Positions 1 to 11,515 of a DNA stretch of 64,000 bases are shown one piece after another. The stretch covers positions 62,001 to 126,000 of the forward strand of contig NZ_JAHSTV010000001.1 of NCBI RefSeq assembly GCF_019145235.1. The letters are read 5' to 3'. A program made the translations under genes and the position numbers. The notes under the pieces are model-generated. The model was not told the DNA's origin, made no database searches, and was given only the letters and a program-made list of their open reading frames with translations. Each line of letters begins with the position of its first letter. Within the stretch, counting starts at the first letter, position 1. The DNA comes from Pseudomonas farris. GTDB lineage: Bacteria; Pseudomonadota; Gammaproteobacteria; Pseudomonadales; Pseudomonadaceae.

Positions 1-1070
1 TCGAACTCTGCCATGTACGAAACCAGCGCGTTGACCGCAACAATATCGACGGCGTTATAGATGGAGGCACGCATGCCGCCCACGGAACGGTGGCCCTTGA
101 GGTTCAGCAGGCCGCGTTCGTCGGCGCCAGCCAGGAACGGCTTATCGAGACGATCGTCGGCCAGACGGAACGGCACGTTCATCCACGAGCGGTCCGACTT
201 GTTGATCGGGTTGCTGTACAAGCCGCTGGCGTCGATGAAGTCATACAGTGTGCGCTGTTTCACTTCATTGAGCTTGCCGATGGCTTCGATACCACCCTGC
301 TCTTTCAGCCACTCAAACACCAGACCGGACAAGTACCAAGCCAGGGTTGGCGGGGTGTTGTACATCGAGCCGTTATCGGCCGCGACCTTGTAGTTGAGCA
401 TGGTCGGGCAAATGGAACGGGCGCGACCCAGCAGGTCTTCGCGAACGATGTTCACGACCAGGCCGCTCGGGCCGATGTTTTTCTGGGCGCCAGCGTAGAT
501 CATGCCGAAGCGCGAAACATCCACCGGACGCGAGAGAATGTCCGAGGACATGTCGGCAACCAGCGGTACATCACCGGTTTCCGGGATCCATTGGAATTCC
601 AGGCCACCAATGGTTTCGTTCGGTGCGTAGTGAACGTAGGCCGCATCGGCAGACAGGCTCCATTCGTTCTGACCGGGGATAGCGAAATAGTCGTAAGGCT
701 TGGCGGTGGCGGCAACGTTGACGTGGCCGTAGCGCGAGGCTTCTTCGATAGCTTTCTGCGACCAGATACCGGTGTCGATATAGTCGGCGGTGCCGCTTTC
801 CGGCAACAGGTTCAGAGGAATCTGAGCAAATTGCTGGCTCGCGCCACCTTGCAAAAACAGCACTTTATAGTTCGAGGGGATATTCAGCAGATCACGCAGA
901 TCCTGCTCGGCCTTGGTGGCAATGGACACGAACTCATCGCTGCGATGGCTCATTTCCATGACCGACAAGCCCTTGCCGTGCCAATCAAGGAGTTCACCCT
1001 GGGCGCGCTTCAGGACAGCTTCGGGAAGCGCCGCAGGACCGGCACAGAAGTTATAGGCTCTCTTGCTCAC
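1..1070 (-). CDS. serC: Phosphoserine aminotransferase, 3' end cut by window edge
   Basis: PLP enzyme that transaminates 3-phosphohydroxypyruvate to phosphoserine (serine synthesis) and also acts in the pyridoxal-phosphate pathway; cytoplasmic. The reading frame opens with GTG at 1070 and begins VSKRAYNFCAGPAALPE, the SerC N-terminus. The AGAQKNIGPSG segment carries the PLP lysine. The frame stays open to base 1, giving 356 residues; the family is about 361, so only a few C-terminal residues lie outside the window. GTG is chosen because the overlapping ATG is immediately followed by TGA in its own frame. It lies downstream of gyrA on the same strand, as in other pseudomonads. Confidence 0.95.
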   Translation of the reverse strand, partial: MSKRAYNFCAGPAALPEAVLKRAQGELLDWHGKGLSVMEMSHRSDEFVSIATKAEQDLRDLLNIPSNYKVLFLQGGASQQFAQIPLNLLPESGTADYIDTGIWSQKAIEEASRYGHVNVAATAKPYDYFAIPGQNEWSLSADAAYVHYAPNETIGGLEFQWIPETGDVPLVADMSSDILSRPVDVSRFGMIYAGAQKNIGPSGLVVNIVREDLLGRARSICPTMLNYKVAADNGSMYNTPPTLAWYLSGLVFEWLKEQGGIEAIGKLNEVKQRTLYDFIDASGLYSNPINKSDRSWMNVPFRLADDRLDKPFLAGADERGLLNLKGHRSVGGMRASIYNAVDIVAVNALVSYMAEF

Positions 1071-1137
1071 ATCCAATCTCGCTCTGATTTGGTGGTATCA
1101 CGCAATAAATCACAACATCAATCGCCACGAAACTCAT

Positions 1138-1225
1138 GTGGGAGCGGGCTTGCTCGCGAAAGCGGTGTATCAGGCGACATCAGTACCGAATGTCAGTCCG
1201 TCTTCGCGAGCAAGCCCGCTCCCAC
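1138..1225. repeat. REPIN: inverted pair of REP elements
   Basis: Two 23-base REP sequences with core GAGCGGGCTTGCTCGC face each other (1138-1160 and 1203-1225) around a 42-base spacer. They lie in the gyrA-serC gap. The same core recurs throughout the window. Head-to-head orientation: GTGGGAGC outermost. Confidence 0.95.
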
Positions 1226-1271
1226 ATTTGATCTTCGTGGGTGTCGAAATATTCTCAAGGGACAAACAACA

Positions 1272-1297
1272 AGGGGGCGAATCTTCATCCGCCCCCT
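1272..1297 (-). terminator. Probable gyrA terminator
   Basis: AGGGGGC (1272-1278) pairs with GCCCCCT (1291-1297) just past the gyrA stop codon. Read on the minus strand the stem is followed by a T-rich stretch (TTGTTGTTTGT). Confidence 0.65.
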
Positions 1298-1307
1298 GCT
1301 TGCCCGC

Positions 1308-3977
<2,670 letters not shown>

Positions 3978-4305
3978 GAGAAGCCTGATTCCTTTTTCTG
4001 GTGAAACTTCGTCACATCCATATGGGACGAACGAAGCTCGCCGATGCAGACTGAGTGCCGTGCACCGACTTACGACAAATCAACGAGTTATGCCATGGAT
4101 CTGCGCAGTAAAGGCAGCCACATCAGGCTACCCTGGAAACCGCCGGATGTTATCACAAGAGCCGCCACGCACCTATCCCCCAGATGCGCATGGAGCATAG
4201 TTAGTTGACCGGTGACAGGCTTGAAAGGGACGAGAGGGGCTTAGAGCCGTGTTGAATGGAGAATCAGGGGCTTGATCAGCGATATTTGTTGACTGTCAGG
4301 GCCTC
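3978..4305. other. gyrA upstream region, no gene seen
   Basis: About 330 bases between the gyrA start and a REPIN. It should hold the gyrA promoter on the minus strand. I see no convincing -35/-10 pair (a weak extended -10, TGTGATAAC, lies near 4150) and no ORF with a good start. Confidence 0.5.
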
Positions 4306-4397
4306 TTCGCGAGCAAGCCCGCTCTCACATTGGATCGGTGTCGCATACAAATTCTGCGACCGACTCGGCCCAATGTGGGAGCGGGCTTGCTCGCGAA
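4306..4397. repeat. REPIN: inverted pair of REP elements
   Basis: REP copies at 4306-4328 (one variant base, CTCTCAC) and 4375-4397 in the opposite arrangement to the 1138 copy, with the TTCGCG ends outermost. It lies just beyond the mtnA stop codon. Confidence 0.95.
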
Positions 4398-4423
4398 GGC
4401 AATTTATCAGACGCCAAAGAGCC

Positions 4424-5500
4424 TTAATGCAACCGCTTGCGGCACATCAACTGCGCCATTTTCGCCGTATCAGGCCGCTCGACGATGCCTTTCTCGGTGA
4501 CAATCGCGTCGATCAAATCCGCAGGCGTCACGTCGAACACCGGGTTGAACGCATCGACATCCGCCCCCACCCGCTTGCCGCCAACTTCCAGTAGCTCGCG
4601 GCCATCGCGCTCTTCGATGGGGATTTCGTCGCCGCTGGCCAGGTTCATATCGATGGTCGAACTCGGCGCCACCACCATGAAGCGCACGCCGTGGTGCATG
4701 GCGTTGACCGCCAGTTGGTAGGTACCGATCTTGTTCGCCACATCGCCATTGGCGGTGATTCGGTCAGCGCCGACGATAACCCAGGTCACACCCTTGGTTT
4801 TCATGATGTGCGCGGCGGCGGAATCGGCATTGAGCGTCACCGGAATGCCTTCATTGGCCAATTCCCATGCGGTTAATCTCGAACCTTGCAGCCATGGCCG
4901 GGTTTCGTCGGCGTAAACGCGCTCGACCATGCCCTCGATGAAAGCCCCGCGAATCACCCCCAGCGCCGTGCCGAAGCCGCCGGTGGCCAGTGCGCCGGTG
5001 TTGCAGTGCGTGAGGATCGCCTGGGCATTGCCCTGATGTTTGCGGATCAGGTCGACGCCCAGTTGAGCCATGGTCAGGTTGGCTTCGCGATCGCTTTCAT
5101 GGATGGCGATGGCTTCCGCCTCCAACGCCGCCAGAGGGTCTGCGTCTTCCTTGAGGCGGTCCAGGCGGTCACGCATGCGACTCAAGGCCCAGAACAGATT
5201 AACCGCTGTTGGACGGGAATCGGCCAGTAACGCGTAATCCTCTTCCCACGCTGCCTGCCAGTCACCGCCCTCGGCAATTCGGGCGCGGGCTGACAGCACC
5301 ATGGCATACGCCGCACTGATGCCAATGGCCGGCGCGCCGCGCACCACCATCGAACGAATGGCTTCGGCCACACCCGTGGCGCTGGTGTAGGCGATCCAGG
5401 TTTCCTCGAACGGCAAAATACGCTGATCCAGCAGATACAGGGTGCCATCACGCCAATCGATGGCCTTCACCTTCTCCGCAGCCAACAGTCGATCGCGCAT
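4424..5500 (-). CDS. mtnA: Methylthioribose-1-phosphate isomerase
   Basis: Isomerises 5-methylthioribose-1-phosphate to methylthioribulose-1-phosphate in methionine salvage. The ATG at 5500 ([11 protein letters not shown]) gives 358 residues, the usual length, with a GGGGT ribosome site upstream; an in-frame GTG at 5515 is less likely. The catalytic cysteine is Cys166 in [10 protein letters not shown] and the aspartate is Asp246 in [10 protein letters not shown]. It is divergent from the methylthioadenosine deaminase gene (109 bases apart), so both enzymes of the same substrate family share one control region. Confidence 0.96.
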   Translation of the reverse strand: MRDRLLAAEKVKAIDWRDGTLYLLDQRILPFEETWIAYTSATGVAEAIRSMVVRGAPAIGISAAYAMVLSARARIAEGGDWQAAWEEDYALLADSRPTAVNLFWALSRMRDRLDRLKEDADPLAALEAEAIAIHESDREANLTMAQLGVDLIRKHQGNAQAILTHCNTGALATGGFGTALGVIRGAFIEGMVERVYADETRPWLQGSRLTAWELANEGIPVTLNADSAAAHIMKTKGVTWVIVGADRITANGDVANKIGTYQLAVNAMHHGVRFMVVAPSSTIDMNLASGDEIPIEERDGRELLEVGGKRVGADVDAFNPVFDVTPADLIDAIVTEKGIVERPDTAKMAQLMCRKRLH

Positions 5501-5609
5501 CCACTTACCCCGCACTCATGAACAAAAGCCGCCGATTATAGCGATCCCCCCGCGAAGACGCTCGGGTATACTTCGCCATCCTTTACAAAAGCACTGGAAC
5601 CGACTTTCG

Positions 5610-6944
5610 ATGCCGACCCCCACCGCTGCGCTCGACCTGTTATTGCTGCCGACCTGGCTGGTACCCGTCGAACCGGCTGGCGTGGTCCTTAAAGAGCATG
5701 CCCTGGGCATCCGCGACGGTCGTATCGTATTTATCGGCCCGCGTGCAGCAGCCTTGAAGTTTAACGCAACCGAAGTTCGCGAATTGCCGGACATGTTGCT
5801 CGCCCCTGGGCTGATCAATGCTCACGGGCATGCGGCAATGACGCTGTTCCGCGGCCTGGCCGACGATCTGCCGCTAATGACCTGGCTGGAAAACCACATC
5901 TGGCCGGCCGAAGCCAAGTGGGTCGACGAGGCTTTCGTACATGATGGCACTGACTTGGCCATTGCCGAGCAGATCAAAGGCGGCATCACCTGTTTCTCCG
6001 ACATGTATTTCTTCCCGAAGGTCGCCAGCGAACGCGTACATAACAGCGGCATTCGCGCCCAGATCGCCATTCCGATCCTCGATTTCCCGATTCCAGGCGC
6101 CGCCACGGCGGATGAAGCCATTCGTCAGGGCGTCGAATTATTTGGCGATCTCAAGCATCACGAGCGGATCAAAATCACCTTTGGGCCCCATGCACCCTAC
6201 ACCGTGGGCGATGAAACCCTGGAAAAAATCCGGGTGATCGCCGAAGAGCTGGACGCCTCGATTCACATGCACGTCCATGAAACCGCTTTCGAAGTGCAGC
6301 AGTCGGTCGAGCAGTGCAGCGAGCGCCCGTTGGCCCGCCTTGGCCGCCTGGGCCTGCTCGGGCCGCGCCTCCAGGCCGTTCACATGACCCAGATCAGCGA
6401 TGAAGACCTGGTGCTGCTGGTAGAAAGTAACACCAATGTGATTCATTGCCCGGAGTCGAACCTGAAGCTGGCCAGCGGTTTCTGTCCGATCGAGCGCTTG
6501 TGGCAGGCCGGGGTCAATGTGGCGGTCGGCACCGATGGCTCGGCCAGCAATAATGACCTCGACCTGCTCGGTGAAACCCGCACCGCTGCGTTGTTAGCCA
6601 AGGCCGTCGCCGGTTCCGCCACGGCGCTGGACGCCCATCGCGCCCTGCGCATGGCCACGCTCAATGGCGCCCGTGCGCTGGGAATCGAAGCCGAGACGGG
6701 TTCGCTGGAAGTCGGCAAAGCGGCGGACATCGTTGCGTTCGACCTGTCGGGCCTGGCACAGCAACCGGTCTACGACCCGGTTTCGCAGCTTATCTATGCC
6801 ACTGGCCGCGATTGCGTTAAACACCTTTGGGTCGCCGGCAAGCAACTGCTCGACGATCGCCGCCTGACCCGCCTGGATGAGGCGCAACTGTGTGCCACTG
6901 CCAAGGCCTGGGGCAGGCGCATCAGCGGCCATACCGAATCGTAA
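5610..6944 (+). CDS. Methylthioadenosine/S-adenosylhomocysteine deaminase (amidohydrolase)
   Basis: TRZ/ATZ-type amidohydrolase that deaminates 5'-methylthioadenosine, the reaction known for the P. aeruginosa homologue next to ubiG. The ATG at 5610 gives 444 residues; the open frame upstream (to 5442) overlaps mtnA and is non-coding in character. The metal site is visible: His72-Gly-His74 in [20 protein letters not shown] near residue 222, and [13 protein letters not shown] for the aspartate. Its partner mtnA is divergent. In P. aeruginosa methylthioinosine is cleaved by a separate phosphorylase, which is not in this window. Confidence 0.93.
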   Translation: MPTPTAALDLLLLPTWLVPVEPAGVVLKEHALGIRDGRIVFIGPRAAALKFNATEVRELPDMLLAPGLINAHGHAAMTLFRGLADDLPLMTWLENHIWPAEAKWVDEAFVHDGTDLAIAEQIKGGITCFSDMYFFPKVASERVHNSGIRAQIAIPILDFPIPGAATADEAIRQGVELFGDLKHHERIKITFGPHAPYTVGDETLEKIRVIAEELDASIHMHVHETAFEVQQSVEQCSERPLARLGRLGLLGPRLQAVHMTQISDEDLVLLVESNTNVIHCPESNLKLASGFCPIERLWQAGVNVAVGTDGSASNNDLDLLGETRTAALLAKAVAGSATALDAHRALRMATLNGARALGIEAETGSLEVGKAADIVAFDLSGLAQQPVYDPVSQLIYATGRDCVKHLWVAGKQLLDDRRLTRLDEAQLCATAKAWGRRISGHTES

Positions 6945-7001
6945 GCACCCTGGACCAAAACCGGGGCAACAGGATTTTTCAAGTTTTAGAGGACTGACAC
7001 C

Positions 7002-7700
7002 ATGAGCAACGTCGACTACGCCGAAATCGCCAAATTCGAAGCCCTGGCCCATCGCTGGTGGGACCGCGAAAGCGAGTTCAAACCGCTGCACGACATCAAC
7101 CCGCTGCGGGTCAACTGGATCGACGAGCGCGTCCATCTGGCCGGCAAGAAAGTCCTCGACGTCGGTTGCGGCGGCGGCATCCTCAGCGAAGCCATGGCCC
7201 AGCGCGGCGCGACCGTCATGGGCATCGACATGGGCGAAGCGCCGCTGGCCGTCGCTCAACTGCATCAGCTGGAATCCGGCGTGAGCGTCGAGTACCGGCA
7301 GATCACCGCCGAAGCCCTGGCCGAAGAAATGCCAGAGCAGTTCGACGTGGTGACATGCCTGGAAATGCTTGAACACGTGCCAGATCCGTCATCAGTGATC
7401 CGCGCCTGTTTCAAAATGGTCAAACCGGGCGGCCAGGTGTTCTTCTCCACCATCAACCGCAACCCGAAGGCCTATCTGTTCGCCATCGTCGGCGCCGAAT
7501 ACATCATGAAGCTGCTGCCGCGCGGCACCCACGACTTCAAGAAATTCATCCGCCCTTCGGAGCTTGGCGCCTGGAGCCGCATGGCCGGCCTGACCGTCAA
7601 GGACATCATCGGCCTGACCTACAATCCGCTGACCAAGCACTACAAACTGGCGGCCGATGTCGACGTCAATTACATGATCCAGACCCTGCGCGAGGAGTAA
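7002..7700 (+). CDS. ubiG: Ubiquinone biosynthesis O-methyltransferase
   Basis: SAM-dependent O-methyltransferase acting at two steps of ubiquinone synthesis. Length 232 residues with the nucleotide-binding motif [11 protein letters not shown] at residues 51-61 and N-terminal [21 protein letters not shown] typical of UbiG. A strong ribosome site (GAGGACTGACACC) precedes the ATG. It runs co-directionally into mupP with only four bases between the stop and the next ATG, so the two are very likely cotranscribed. Confidence 0.98.
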   Translation: MSNVDYAEIAKFEALAHRWWDRESEFKPLHDINPLRVNWIDERVHLAGKKVLDVGCGGGILSEAMAQRGATVMGIDMGEAPLAVAQLHQLESGVSVEYRQITAEALAEEMPEQFDVVTCLEMLEHVPDPSSVIRACFKMVKPGGQVFFSTINRNPKAYLFAIVGAEYIMKLLPRGTHDFKKFIRPSELGAWSRMAGLTVKDIIGLTYNPLTKHYKLAADVDVNYMIQTLREE

Positions 7701-7704
7701 GCCG

Positions 7705-8376
7705 ATGCGTATCAGAGCAGTCCTTTTCGACATGGACGGCACCCTGCTCGACACCGCGCCGGATTTTATCGCCATCTGCCAGGCGATGCGCGCTGATCGT
7801 GGTTTGCCGCCCATCAACACCCAATACATTCGCGATGAAATTTCCGGCGGCGCCAAAGCGATGGTCGCCGCAAACTTTTCCATGGACCCGGAATCGCCGG
7901 GGTTCGAGGAACTGCGTCAGGAATTTCTCGACCGCTACCTCAAGGGTTGCGCGGTCCACAGTCATCTGTTCGACGGCATGGCCGAGGTGCTGGAAAAAAT
8001 CGAAAAGGCCAACCTGATCTGGGGCGTTGTCACCAACAAACCGGTACGTTTCGCCGAGCCGATCATGCAGCAGCTGGGCCTGGCCGAACGTTCGAAGGTG
8101 CTGATTTGCCCCGATCATGTGAAGAACAGTAAACCGGATCCGGAGCCGTTGATCCTGGCGTGCAAGATGCTCGACCTGGACCCGGCCAGTGTGCTGTTTG
8201 TGGGCGATGACCTGCGAGACATCGAGTCCGGCCGTGATGCTGGCACCAAAACCTGCGCGGTGACCTACGGTTATATTCATCCGGACGATAACCCGAAGCA
8301 CTGGGGCGCGGACGTGGTGATCGATCATCCCCTGGCGCTGGTCGAGGTGTTGGATAACCCTTTGTGCAGTTGCTGA
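7705..8376 (+). CDS. mupP: N-acetylmuramic acid 6-phosphate phosphatase (HAD family)
   Basis: HAD phosphatase of 223 residues with DMDGTLLDT (Asp9, Asp11 nucleophile pair), the TNKP motif II and [10 protein letters not shown] motif IV. In Pseudomonas the HAD gene immediately after ubiG is MupP, which dephosphorylates MurNAc-6-phosphate in the peptidoglycan recycling route that bypasses de novo UDP-MurNAc synthesis. Phosphoglycolate phosphatase (Gph) is the older, generic annotation for the same family. Its ribosome site GAGGAG lies inside the end of ubiG. Confidence 0.9.
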   Translation: MRIRAVLFDMDGTLLDTAPDFIAICQAMRADRGLPPINTQYIRDEISGGAKAMVAANFSMDPESPGFEELRQEFLDRYLKGCAVHSHLFDGMAEVLEKIEKANLIWGVVTNKPVRFAEPIMQQLGLAERSKVLICPDHVKNSKPDPEPLILACKMLDLDPASVLFVGDDLRDIESGRDAGTKTCAVTYGYIHPDDNPKHWGADVVIDHPLALVEVLDNPLCSC

Positions 8377-8384
8377 TTCAAATC

Positions 8385-8460
8385 AAAAAATCGCAGCCTG
8401 CGGCAGCTCCTACAGGAGACCGCGATCGGCGTAGGAGCTGCCGAAGGCTGCGATCTTTTT
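8385..8460. repeat. Second-family REP pair (GCAGCTCCTAC type)
   Basis: TCGCAGCCTGCGGCAGCTCC at the left and GTAGGAGCTGCCGAAGGCTG at the right form an inverted pair flanked by A and T runs. It lies between mupP and the SDR gene and could also act as a terminator for mupP. Confidence 0.85.
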
Positions 8461-8493
8461 CGGCCCTGTTAACGGATTATGTTGAGGTTTTTT

Positions 8494-9234
8494 ATGTTTG
8501 ATTATTCCGCCCGCCCTGAATTGCTCAAGGACCGGGTCATCCTGGTCACCGGCGCTGGCCGTGGCATCGGTGCTGCCGCTGCAAAAACCTACGCCGCCCA
8601 TGGCGCCACCGTGTTGTTGCTGGGCAAGACCGAAGCCAATCTGACTCAGGTCTACGACGAGATCGAAGCGGCCGGGCATCCACAACCGGCCGTGATTCCG
8701 TTCAACCTGGAAACCGCACTGCCTCATCAATACGATGAACTGGCAGCCATGATCGAGACCGAGTTCGGCCATCTCGACGGCTTGCTGCACAACGCCTCGA
8801 TCATCGGGCCGCGCACACCGATCGAGCAGTTGTCCGGCGAGAACTTCATGCGCGTCATGCACGTCAACGTCAACGCCATGTTCATGCTCACCAGCACCCT
8901 GTTGCCACTGCTCAAGCTGTCTCAGGACGCCTCGGTGGTGTTCACCTCCAGCAGCGTCGGTCGCAAGGGTCGTGCGTACTGGGGCGCGTACGGCGTTTCC
9001 AAATTCGCCACCGAAGGCCTGATGCAAACCCTGGCCGACGAAGTGGATACAGTGGCACCCGTGCGCTCCAACAGCATCAACCCCGGCGCTACCCGCACCA
9101 GCATGCGCGCTCAGGCCTACCCCGGTGAAAACCCGCTGAACAACCCGACACCCGAGGAGATCATGCCGGTCTACCTTTACCTGATGGGTCCGGACAGTAC
9201 CGGCATCAATGGCCAGGCGTTCAACGCTCAGTAA
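8494..9234 (+). CDS. YciK-type short-chain dehydrogenase
   Basis: SDR oxidoreductase of 246 residues. The cofactor motif TGAGRGIG lies near residues 19-26 and the catalytic Tyr and Lys are in AYGVSKFA. The ATG at 8494 is preferred over the one at 8479 because GAGG lies just ahead of it. The sequence matches the YciK group, cytoplasmic proteins of unknown substrate that follow ubiG-mupP in pseudomonads. Function beyond NAD(P)-dependent oxidoreductase cannot be assigned from sequence. Confidence 0.9.
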   Translation: MFDYSARPELLKDRVILVTGAGRGIGAAAAKTYAAHGATVLLLGKTEANLTQVYDEIEAAGHPQPAVIPFNLETALPHQYDELAAMIETEFGHLDGLLHNASIIGPRTPIEQLSGENFMRVMHVNVNAMFMLTSTLLPLLKLSQDASVVFTSSSVGRKGRAYWGAYGVSKFATEGLMQTLADEVDTVAPVRSNSINPGATRTSMRAQAYPGENPLNNPTPEEIMPVYLYLMGPDSTGINGQAFNAQ

Positions 9235-9253
9235 CGCCCGTGCGTCGCTTTTC

Positions 9254-9279
9254 TGCCGCGACGGCTTCCCGCCGCGGCA
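9254..9279. other. GC-rich hairpin after the SDR gene
   Basis: TGCCGCG (9254-9260) pairs with CGCGGCA (9273-9279). There is no clear T run, so terminator function is uncertain. The rest of 9280-9400 is AT-richer and contains no ORF that I can support. Confidence 0.4.
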
Positions 9280-9400
9280 CTCGAACTCGGTGGTAACTAC
9301 CCCCGCTTCAAGTCAAATAAATGTCATAACCCTCCGCAACTCCTCTCGCATGACCTTCCAGCATTTTGATTTTTAAAGCTTTTTATTCGACTGAACCGAA

Positions 9401-9416
9401 TGGCACGACTTTCGCT
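9401..9416 (+). promoter_or_regulatory. Sigma-54 (RpoN) promoter candidate
   Basis: TGGCACGACTTTCGCT matches the -24/-12 consensus TGGCACGN4TTGCW with one mismatch. The GG (9402-9403) and GC (9414-9415) are exactly ten bases apart. Transcription would start near 9427, about 180 bases before the diguanylate cyclase start codon. The bases upstream are AT-rich, as expected near an IHF or activator site, but I see no specific enhancer motif. Confidence 0.6.
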
Positions 9417-9426
9417 CTAATTTTGT

Positions 9427-9609
9427 TCAGACACGCCGTGTGAAAGCAGACGAGGCGGAGCTTCAGCCGAGAGGTCACCTAATCTTCGGCAAAGCGGACT
9501 AAACTCGTGCCAAATGTCCTACGGGACTGATGGACCAGTATGACGCGCAGCCCAAAGCCGCTCTCACCCAGCCTGTAAGACAGCCTTACTGCTTAGGGGC
9601 TCACGCCAT
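9427..9609 (+). promoter_or_regulatory. Structured leader or small RNA before the diguanylate cyclase
   Basis: The roughly 180-base stretch folds locally: ACACG/CGTGT (9431-9441), GCCGA...TCGGC with an inner AGG/CCT (9466-9490), GTCC-TACG-GGAC with a UNCG-type stable loop (9516-9527), and GTAAG/CTTAC (9575-9589). It contains four GGA triplets (near 9457, 9496, 9524 and 9532), a feature of RsmA/CsrA targets. It lacks the AANAANAA repeats of CrcZ/CrcY RNAs. It may be a 5' leader or a separate small RNA. Confidence 0.45.
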
Positions 9610-10536
9610 ATGAAATCACCTTCCCAGACCAACGCAATTGACTTCGACAGTGCCAAATTGCAACGCCTGGGCTTTGGTCAGCAGCCTCCCCTCCTGGAGC
9701 GGCCCGTCAGTCTTGCGCAGTTGCGCCAAGCGCTGGGCCTGCAACTGCAAACCAGTCTTGAGCCGCAACGCATTCTCGGACTTTTCTTCCGTGAAATTCA
9801 GCGCATTGTGCCGCTGGATGCCTTGAATTACGAACATCAGCCCAGCGACTTGCGCCTGCAATTCGGTGCACGGGGTCATCATTCAATCAGCTACAGCCTC
9901 AGCCATGAAGGCGAGCAATTGGGTGAGCTGGTATTCCGTCGCAATCAGCGTTTCAGCGAAGAGGAACAGGGCAACCTGGAGTCACTGTTGTCGACCCTGC
10001 TCTTCCCCATGCGAAACGCCCTGCTCTACCGAGCGGCCACCCAAAGTGCATTGCGTGATCCGCTGACCGATACCGGCAACCGCATTGCTATGGATCAGAC
10101 GCTGGAACGGGAAATCGAGATGTCGCGGCGACACTCGCAGCCCCTGTCGCTGTTGATGCTGGACATCGATCACTTCAAACACATCAACGATACCTACGGG
10201 CACAGCGCCGGCGACGAAGTGCTGAAGGCCGTCGCAGCCTCAATCAAAAACCAGCTGCGCAACGTCGACATGGTGTTCCGGTTTGGTGGCGAAGAGTTCC
10301 TAATCCTGCTTTCCAACACCAGCCGGGAAGCTGCGGCCATGATCGGTGAACGACTGCGGTTTGCGGCGCAGGCTCAAGACTATGAGGCCGAGGGCAAGAT
10401 GATCGAGCTGACGGTGAGCATCGGTTGCTCGACCCTGCTACCCGGCGAGTCTGCCGAGAGTTTGTTGCGACGGGCCGACAGTGCGTTGTATGTGGCCAAG
10501 CGTGAGGGGCGTAACCGCCTTGCGATGGCGGGCTGA
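9610..10536 (+). CDS. Diguanylate cyclase (GGDEF)
   Basis: Predicted to make cyclic di-GMP. Length 308 residues: an N-terminal ~140-residue GAF-like region, then a GGDEF domain starting near SALRDPLTDTGNR. The signature GGEEF is at residues 226-230, an active form, and RNVD (217-220) is the RxxD product-inhibition site five residues ahead. No membrane segment or signal peptide, so cytoplasmic. It resembles PA3177 of P. aeruginosa in length and arrangement. The upstream gap carries a sigma-54-like promoter and folded RNA. Confidence 0.93.
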   Translation: MKSPSQTNAIDFDSAKLQRLGFGQQPPLLERPVSLAQLRQALGLQLQTSLEPQRILGLFFREIQRIVPLDALNYEHQPSDLRLQFGARGHHSISYSLSHEGEQLGELVFRRNQRFSEEEQGNLESLLSTLLFPMRNALLYRAATQSALRDPLTDTGNRIAMDQTLEREIEMSRRHSQPLSLLMLDIDHFKHINDTYGHSAGDEVLKAVAASIKNQLRNVDMVFRFGGEEFLILLSNTSREAAAMIGERLRFAAQAQDYEAEGKMIELTVSIGCSTLLPGESAESLLRRADSALYVAKREGRNRLAMAG

Positions 10537-10562
10537 TATTTCAGCAACGCTGCATAACCCAT

Positions 10563-10650
10563 GTGGGAGCGGGCTTGCTCGCGAAAGCGGTCTGACATTC
10601 AGCATCTCTGTTGAATGTTAAGCCGTCTTCGCGAGCAAGCCCGCTCCCAC
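10563..10650. repeat. REPIN: inverted pair of REP elements
   Basis: REP copies at 10563-10585 and 10628-10650, GTGGGAGC ends outermost, in the gap between two convergent genes (the GGDEF gene and undA). Confidence 0.95.
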
Positions 10651-10676
10651 ATTTGGTTTGTGTTGCTTTCAGAGGA

Positions 10677-11471
10677 TCAGCTTTCGGCCAGCTCCATCCG
10701 CTCACGGGCTACCGGGGTTTTCACTGCCAGTTCCAACTGCATGCAACGTTCCAGGAACAGATACATGTAGTCGTAACTTTTGCAGACAGCCTGGCGCAAT
10801 TCCACTTGCAGTGCTTTGCTCGGGTTCATACCCGCCAGGGTGCAGATGATTTCCAGCGCTTCCCATGGATGGGCATCGTCATACTGGGCGTGCATCTTCA
10901 ACCACTTCATGGCCCGCTTGCGATCTTCCTCGGGGAACGCTGCCGCGTAGACACCATTGGAGCAAACCAGGGCCGACCACTCCCCCGTCGCCCCTTCGAT
11001 GGCGTAGTTGGTGGCGGCGATGGCCACGATCAGCGAATCCGACGAACTGGTGTGCCAGCACCAGTGGCTCAAGGCGTGAAGCTCAGGGGCCACCTGTTGG
11101 GCTTGCAGATCTTCCAGGCTGACACCGTGAGCACGGCTCCAATGCACCCAGTAATCGGCATGGTTCAATTCGACGCGAATGTTGCGCATAAGCCAGCGAC
11201 GCGCCATGTCTTCGCCAGGATGGCGCGCAAAACGGGTCTTGGTCAGGTTCTGTGCCATGTATAAAGCGAACTGTTCGACCACCGGCCAGCCACCAATAAG
11301 GTACTGCCGCATGGTTTTTGCGCTGAGTTTGTTATCGCGCATGCGTTGATACAGTTCGTGTCCGACAACCCGGCGCTTGCTCTCGCTGCAATCCTGGATC
11401 AGTTGCTGAGCCCAGGCGGGATAACTTGCGGCTTCCATGAGTGGTCCGGTTCTGTTGAATGTGTCGATCAC
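10677..11471 (-). CDS. undA: UndA, non-heme iron fatty acid decarboxylase making 1-undecene
   Basis: TenA-like, heme-oxygenase-fold oxidase of 264 residues that converts lauric acid to the volatile alkene 1-undecene plus CO2. The metal-site residues of characterised UndA fall at the same numbers here: Glu101 and His104 (ELNHADYW), Glu159 (NYAIEGATGEW) and His194 (MHAQYDDAHPW). The N-terminus MIDTFNRTGPLMEAASYPAW also fits. It follows rbdA on the same strand after 44 bases and may be cotranscribed with it. Older annotations call such genes TenA-family regulators, which is misleading. Confidence 0.95.
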   Translation of the reverse strand: MIDTFNRTGPLMEAASYPAWAQQLIQDCSESKRRVVGHELYQRMRDNKLSAKTMRQYLIGGWPVVEQFALYMAQNLTKTRFARHPGEDMARRWLMRNIRVELNHADYWVHWSRAHGVSLEDLQAQQVAPELHALSHWCWHTSSSDSLIVAIAATNYAIEGATGEWSALVCSNGVYAAAFPEEDRKRAMKWLKMHAQYDDAHPWEALEIICTLAGMNPSKALQVELRQAVCKSYDYMYLFLERCMQLELAVKTPVARERMELAES

Positions 11472-11515
11472 TGTCGCGCTCCTTTTGATTGTGATTTTTT
11501 AGATCAGCAAGAGTT

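Noticed and set aside
9427..9609. CrcZ/CrcY-type catabolite-repression RNA
   Set aside because: A sigma-54-like promoter is present, but the AANAANAA Hfq/Crc motifs are absent and the neighbours are not cbrB or pcnB.
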